This document shows, piece by piece, positions 41,761 through 41,936 of a stretch of DNA of 41,936 nucleotides. The notes under the pieces were generated by a model. That model did no database searches. It was not told where the DNA came from and worked only from the letters and a program-made list of their open reading frames with translations. Source of the DNA: Thermoplasmata archaeon (GTDB lineage Archaea; Thermoplasmatota; Thermoplasmata; Thermoplasmatales; Thermoplasmataceae); assembly GCA_021785735.1 (NCBI GenBank), contig JAJYEP010000004.1, positions 1 to 41,936 of the forward strand, in the 5' to 3' direction. Within the stretch, counting starts at the first letter, position 1. Each line of letters begins with the position of its first letter. The position numbers were made by a program, and so were the translations under genes.

Positions 41761-41936
41761 ATGCAACTTTACATAATCTTCGCACTCAGTTCAGCACTTT
41801 TCCTGTTTTTATCAATCTCCCTTGGTTTTGCTGTTTTTAGAGTTACTGTAATTCGGAACTTTCTGAATAGACTCAAAACTGAAACTGAGTATTCCTCCAC
41901 TGCCTATCTACTGAGGCTTTCTATAAGGTATTCAAG
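41761..41936 (+). CDS. Membrane-anchored protein, 3'-truncated, unknown function
   Basis: The frame runs open to the end of the window (58 codons), beginning MQLYIIFALSSALFLFLSI. A hydrophobic helix spans residues 3-27, followed by a basic and polar stretch (RNFLNRLKTETEYSS). This could be a signal-anchor or the first helix of a polytopic protein. The ATG is 26 nt after the shared TATA-like region, suggesting a leaderless gene. The remainder lies beyond the window, so no family can be named. Confidence 0.6.
   Translation, partial: MQLYIIFALSSALFLFLSISLGFAVFRVTVIRNFLNRLKTETEYSSTAYLLRLSIRYS

Noticed and set aside
1-41936. CRISPR arrays, insertion sequences, integrase or attachment sites, rRNA genes
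   Set aside because: No regularly spaced short repeats, transposase or integrase motifs, terminal inverted repeats beside an ORF, or rRNA-like sequence were seen on either strand.

Overview
The window looks like chromosome from an acidophilic archaeon of the order Thermoplasmatales, or a close relative in the Thermoplasmata. The signs are a group II chaperonin (thermosome), nicotinate phosphoribosyltransferase with a zinc-ribbon tail, a thioredoxin reductase without the usual NADPH motif, an acid-type S53 peptidase, an ArsB pump, an archaeal tRNA-His with encoded G-1, and surface proteins with N-terminal signals and C-terminal anchors. AT-rich TATA-like boxes lie about 23-30 nt upstream of many start codons, which fits leaderless transcription. 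ATG, GTG and TTG all appear to be used as starts. I see no insertion sequence, integrase, CRISPR array or rRNA.

Layout. 1-2.6 kb: the end of a class I aminotransferase, a metallophosphoesterase, and convergent hemA whose tail overlaps it. 2.75-4.03 kb: a ZIP metal transporter with a palindromic operator candidate at its promoter, and a PPC/DUF296 protein. 4.06-7.68 kb: a tyrosine/homogentisate catabolic operon (hpd, fumarylacetoacetase family, homogentisate dioxygenase, Nudix), with a divergent chlorite-dismutase/HemQ-family protein. 8.46-10.19 kb: an acryloyl-CoA-reductase-like dehydrogenase and a divergent HAD phosphatase. 10.17-18.0 kb: two anchored extracytoplasmic proteins, a 1115-residue S53 peptidase with six tandem repeats, and cysS-pncA-pncB reading into the peptidase. 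18.15-21.1 kb: a fRMsr-like GAF protein, two tandem histidine phosphatases and arsB. 21.2-26.2 kb: a DUF255 thioredoxin-fold protein, a membrane protein, a 53-residue acidic protein whose stop codon overlaps tRNA-Ser(GCU), AMMECR1, tRNA-His(GUG), a METTL5-like methylase and a partner of unknown function. 26.3-32 kb: sucC-sucD-argF, thioredoxin reductase and thermosome. 32.1-34.7 kb: an unknown 309-residue protein and a two-domain ThyX-family protein. 34.7-40.2 kb: a surface/glycan region with two glycosyltransferase-like proteins, a GmhB-type phosphatase and a 929-residue surface protein. 40.3-41.9 kb: FAD-dependent glycerol-3-phosphate dehydrogenase and the start of a membrane protein.

How the parts connect. 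The catabolic genes (aminotransferase, HPD, HGD, FAH family, succinyl-CoA ligase) fit amino-acid use by a peptide-scavenging acidophile that also secretes an S53 peptidase. The genome is very compact: five of seven convergent gene pairs overlap at their 3' ends, and no non-genic stretch exceeds about 200 bases. The observations I rate highest are the tRNA-Ser that begins on the last base of an upstream stop codon, the ThyX protein whose two halves keep complementary parts of one active-site signature, and the TTAGG/CCTAA palindrome beside the ZIP promoter.
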